From positions 200,494,043-200,558,042 of the forward strand of contig NC_134568.1 in assembly GCF_050947875.1 (NCBI RefSeq): a stretch of DNA of 64,000 bases. Reading direction: 5' to 3'. Positions within the stretch are counted from its first letter, which is position 1. The number at the start of each line of letters is the position of its first letter. Shown here one piece after another: positions 61,408 through 64,000 of this stretch. Both the position numbers and the translations under genes were made by a program. Origin of the DNA: Dermacentor variabilis. Its lineage: Eukaryota; Arthropoda; Arachnida; Ixodida; Ixodidae. The notes under the pieces were generated by a model. The model had not been told where the DNA came from. It saw only the letters and a list, made by a program, of their open reading frames with translations, and made no database searches.

Positions 61408-61630
61408 GTCAAGAGTTCAACGAAAGTTCGTCTGGTCAGGTAACATGATGATGAAGAAATTACGGCCACTGACCAAGTCAAGAGACGTCAAAAGAACACA
61501 CAGATACGTTTCGGAACCCGTACGGGTCCCGAAACGTCTCTGTGTGTTCTTTCACCTTGACTTGGTCAGTGGCCGTAATTTCTTCATCATCATGTTACCT
61601 GACCAGACGAACTTTCGTCGAACTCTTGAC
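61408..61630. repeat. Inverted repeat at the Penelope-like element 5' end, arms about 110 bp
   Basis: The left arm (61408-61521) starts GTCAAGAGTTC and contains CGTCTGGTCAGGTAACATGA. The right arm (61522-61630) is its reverse complement, with a seven-base length difference and few substitutions. The centre is CCCGTACGGG. The inner part (CCCGAAACGTCTCTGTGTGT, CCTTGACTTGGTCAGTGGCC) recurs at 58939-59020. Confidence 0.9.
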
Positions 61631-61645
61631 TAAATATGGCTTCTA

Positions 61646-61760
61646 GTTCTGTTGATTTGTTACCTGCACTAAGCATATATATGTTAATAACTTTAAATTG
61701 GTTATTAGAAGGTTGTACAGGTCAGGCCATTTTAAAGTTAGCCTGGAAGAAAGGGACCTT
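61646..61760 (-). pseudogene. LINE ORF2 N-terminus, part upstream of the Penelope-like insertion
   Basis: The minus strand reads INIYMLSAGNKSTELEAI up to the insertion edge. It matches the usual start of CR1/L2 endonucleases (N-A-R-S/N-K-...-LE-LL) and continues in phase at 58938. Confidence 0.65.
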
Positions 61761-61963
61761 TATTCTGGTTTGGGTGTCTTCGTCCCACACGAAGAGCTCC
61801 CCATTACTCGCAGCTTGTCGTTAATGAGTGAAATTGTTTTTCATCCTTAGCATTTACCCATAACAGTTTTCTTTTCTGCAGTGCCTCAAGCGAGTAATCA
61901 TTTTGGATAGATATTTTTGTCCCTTAAAGCTTGTGCGCATTCTTAAACACTGCTTGCTCCTCA

Positions 61964-62389
61964 CTATAGTCCCGAAGAGGATATATTTGGTCTAGGATTA
62001 CCATGTCTGCCTAAGCGGTGAATTCTACCAATCGATACGCATGATACCTGCAGTTCTGATGCGAAGAAGTCGTTTAGAACTTTTTGCTTTAAATCCGAGT
62101 CTTTCTCATTAGGACCTTCTTGCATTCCAAAAATAACTAATTTAGAACGTCTACTGCGGTCTTCCAGATCCGTTAAATTAGATTTCAAGACCTTAATTGA
62201 TTTTTCGAGCGATTCGACCTGGGCAGTTCGTTTTTCTACTTCAAGAAAGCGTAAAGTAAGATCACACATTACTTTCTGCATGCTCTTTTGCTGTTTCCTT
62301 AGGGCAGCCATTTCTTCAGCTAATTTATTTTGCCTTGCCAACAATTTCTTAAGCATTTCTGCTTTAGAAGGGCCTGGATTAGTCTCCAC
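61964..62389 (-). CDS. LINE ORF1: 2A-like motif followed by coiled-coil RNA-binding protein (partial or decayed)
   Basis: About 141 codons. From VETNPGPSKAEMLKKLLARQ it continues through a long coiled coil (LAEEMAALRKQQKSMQ, VEKRTAQVESLEKSIKVLKSN) to LEDRSRRSKLVIFGMQEGPN and VSCVSIGRIHRLGRHG, the pattern of L1/CR1-type ORF1 RNA-binding domains. There is no ATG at the left end of this frame: the codon before ETNPGP is GTG. Further upstream the frame reads ALLLCGDVETNPGP, preceded by a TGA. An ATG 2-3 bases off-frame just before suggests a small indel. The C-terminal third of a normal ORF1 is missing. Confidence 0.7.
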   Translation of the reverse strand: METNPGPSKAEMLKKLLARQNKLAEEMAALRKQQKSMQKVMCDLTLRFLEVEKRTAQVESLEKSIKVLKSNLTDLEDRSRRSKLVIFGMQEGPNEKDSDLKQKVLNDFFASELQVSCVSIGRIHRLGRHGNPRPNISSSGL

Positions 62390-62430
62390 GTCACCACAAA
62401 GAAGTAGCGCTCATACAGTGAATACATCAC

Positions 62431-63757
62431 ATGCAATCATAATACACTTTTGTATGTGAGTTTTGTATGGAGAATTTAATACACTTCGGTATGGGGAGCG
62501 CTTAACGCCTGCGTCACGTCCACCGCGGGTCATCCCGGCATTGCGCATTTTTTTCTACACGCGGACACGATAGTGGGGAAAGTAACCCGTAACAGCTTCG
62601 CTGTAAAAAAAAAGAAAAAAAAGGAGAGAGAGAAAAAAATATGCGTGGCCTGTGGCATATACGTCACGCGATCCTCCAGCTCCGGTATTGGAGAACGCAG
62701 GGAAGGAATTTCGCTTGCTGATGCCTGACGGGGCAAGTGGAGAGATTGTCTATGCTGGCGGTGAGGCTCGCCTCCTGAAATCATGGGTTCGCGGCACTGA
62801 AATATTTCTATCTCGGCTATGAATGGACCAATTGGAAAAATTCCTGCGGTAGAACGCTCCCTAGAGGGAATGTAACAACTTCCAAAGTCTAACCGAAATT
62901 TTCGATGTGGGGCCTGGTTAGGGGCCTTTTAAAAAGCGGTGGCCAAGAGCCAAGCAGGTAAATTTTTTAGACTCTTAGTGCGTACCATATAGAGACCTGG
63001 ACAGCTTCGCGGCAGTGCCAGCCGCCCCTTAGGCGGCCAAAATTTCGGACTCCTCCTGCGCGACTACACCATATTCTGCTACCAAACTAGAGCAATAAGA
63101 GAAGAGACAAGGAGGAACGTATCCCCTCCCCCCCCCCTCCCCTCGGTCGGAATTAAGCGGCATACTTATTGCTGTTTCTGCCGACTTAGACTGCGTATGA
63201 CTTATTGCATGTTCAAAAAATGCGCTTTAACATTGGCAGAGGGAGTGTATAATTACTGTACAGTAGGTGCAGTTATTCGTGTAAATTTTAAAAATTGATG
63301 CTGTCTGTTCTTAAGTTTCGGAAACTTAAACTTATACGTGCTGTATACTTTTGAAGGGTGGTGTACGTGTCTACAAAACTGGAACACTGTATTGTAAGAT
63401 CATCACATGGTGGCTGTTTACTGGCGACCACCAGTCAGGCCATGTAACCTTACTGGGTGTGCCATGAGCACTGTAACTCAAAGAAAGACTTTAAACAATG
63501 TCTAGATGCACTAATTTATAGAATTTATATTGGGGCTAATTTTAAATAATTTTTTCTTACTATAGGAGTAACGCCCTTGCTCGCCGCCAACTTCCACTTC
63601 TTCAAACGGAACTATAGCAGAGACAGGCAGCAATTCCGAGACATCTCATAAGGCCGAAGAAACAGCAAAAACTGTCATTGCAGTTTGGGATTATGAGATT
63701 AAACTGTACGTTAATCGCGTGGACATGCCTGGCGACATCGAAGATCAGGCACCCTCT
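62431..63757. other. No recognised gene; A-rich tract
   Basis: Contains an A-rich stretch (62605-62640), a C-rich run (63127-63141) and sequence around 62640-63050 that has the character of an interspersed repeat. No frame with family similarity. Confidence 0.45.
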
Positions 63758-63942
63758 GTTACGGTTGGCGTCTGGCACCACGTGCAGAAAGGAATTTCAC
63801 CCTGCCTTCTCTCACCATGCCTCGTCGAAATGGGGCATGACTTCTCCTGCTACGGTTGGCATCCAGCACCTCGTGCAGAAAGCACTTTCTCTCACCCGAC
63901 CTTCACTCACCATGCCTCGCCGAAATGAAGCATGACTTCCTA
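63758..63942 (+). repeat. Two tandem units of about 91 bp
   Basis: The first unit (about 63758-63846) and the second (about 63849-63942) share TACGGTTGGC, the string CGTGCAGAAAG, TCTCTCACC, TCACCATGCCTCG and CGAAATG, GCATGACTTC in order. Divergence is roughly 15-20 percent. Could be a minisatellite or the edge of a larger tandem array beyond the unit pair. Confidence 0.75.
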
Positions 63943-64000
63943 ATTCGCCATGACCATTTCGAGTGTCTGGCGGAAGCCCCGCAGTGTTTACAGGCCTCTT

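Larger units (their letters stand above)
58939..61632 (-). mobile_element. Penelope-like element with GIY-YIG endonuclease, 2694 bp
   Basis: Inserted in the LINE endonuclease with the 13-bp duplication AATATGGCTTCTA (58926-58938 and 61633-61645). It encodes a Penelope-type RT (61311-59470) followed by a GIY-YIG endonuclease (59445-59056) on the minus strand. The 5' side (61408-61630) is a long inverted repeat, and the 3' end (58939 to about 59020) is a direct copy of part of it. This arrangement is what is described for Penelope pLTRs. Apart from one in-frame stop the coding region is intact, suggesting a fairly recent insertion. Confidence 0.93.
56103..62430 (-). mobile_element. CR1/L2-like LINE with ORF1 and ORF2, split by a Penelope-like element
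   Basis: Minus strand, occupying 56103-58938 and 61646 to about 62430. ORF1 (62389-61964) has a 2A-like N-terminus and a coiled coil. ORF2 has endonuclease (spanning the insertion), RT (57811 to about 57000) and the C-terminal domain (about 56700-56360). The 3' end is a short ATTT repeat at 56103-56117. The endonuclease frame continues from MLSAGNKSTELEAI (right piece) into LLDYDPHIVALTETWL (left piece) if the Penelope-like element and one 13-bp duplication are ignored. Stops and frameshifts make it non-functional. Confidence 0.85.

Overview
The window looks like a piece of a tick (Ixodida) nuclear genome made almost entirely of transposable elements. The tick assignment is an inference from family recognition: three copies of a tRNA-derived SINE closely resembling the tick Ruka family (about 7.7, 8.2 and 21.7 kb), and tick-typical LINE, Ty3/gypsy and Penelope-like sequences. 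I found no convincing host protein-coding gene. Every open frame with recognisable protein similarity belongs to a retroelement.

Layout. 0-5.5 kb: a decayed minus-strand Ty3/gypsy element (gag, PR, RT, RNase H, IN) next to a LINE copy with a 5' inversion. 7.7-8.4 kb: two SINEs. 9.2-16.5 kb: minus-strand LINE remnants, one of them split by a complete LTR element (10390-15757, TSD CCGG). 16.5-26.7 kb: old LINE fragments on both strands, broken up by two TIR elements, a SINE and a very short LINE 3' end. 27.6-36.1 kb: five same-strand, RNase H-bearing LINE segments head to tail. 36.1-40.5 kb: a truncated plus-strand gypsy gag-protease, then an ORF1-only LINE sitting inside an unclassified repeat. 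42-44.3 kb: an (AT)n tract and two minus-strand gypsy remnants. 48.2-55.3 kb: a full-length, almost undamaged LTR retrotransposon (48369-55237, TSD AGCG) inside a small palindromic element. 56.1-62.4 kb: a minus-strand CR1/L2-like LINE split by a Penelope-like element (58939-61632, 13-bp TSD).

Main result. The 48-55 kb element encodes one 1490-residue Gag-Pol polyprotein ordered capsid - zinc knuckle - protease - INTEGRASE - reverse transcriptase - RNase H. Its RT and RNase H are Ty3/gypsy-like, but the integrase lies upstream of RT as in Ty1/copia. This matches the Gmr1-like group described mainly from deuterostomes. Its capsid has a SCAN-like segment, as expected for the group thought to have given rise to the vertebrate SCAN domain. 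The LTRs differ at one position of 758 by hand comparison, so insertion was recent and the element may be active. A relative at 10-15.8 kb keeps the same order but has lost nearly all of its integrase without leaving the reading frame. Both carry a tRNA-Leu-like primer binding site and a DSA protease motif.

Order of events. Target site duplications and reading-frame continuity show that the 10-15 kb LTR element entered a LINE, the 48-55 kb element entered a palindromic MITE, and the Penelope-like element entered a LINE endonuclease. All coordinates of repeat ends were read by eye and may be off by a few bases.
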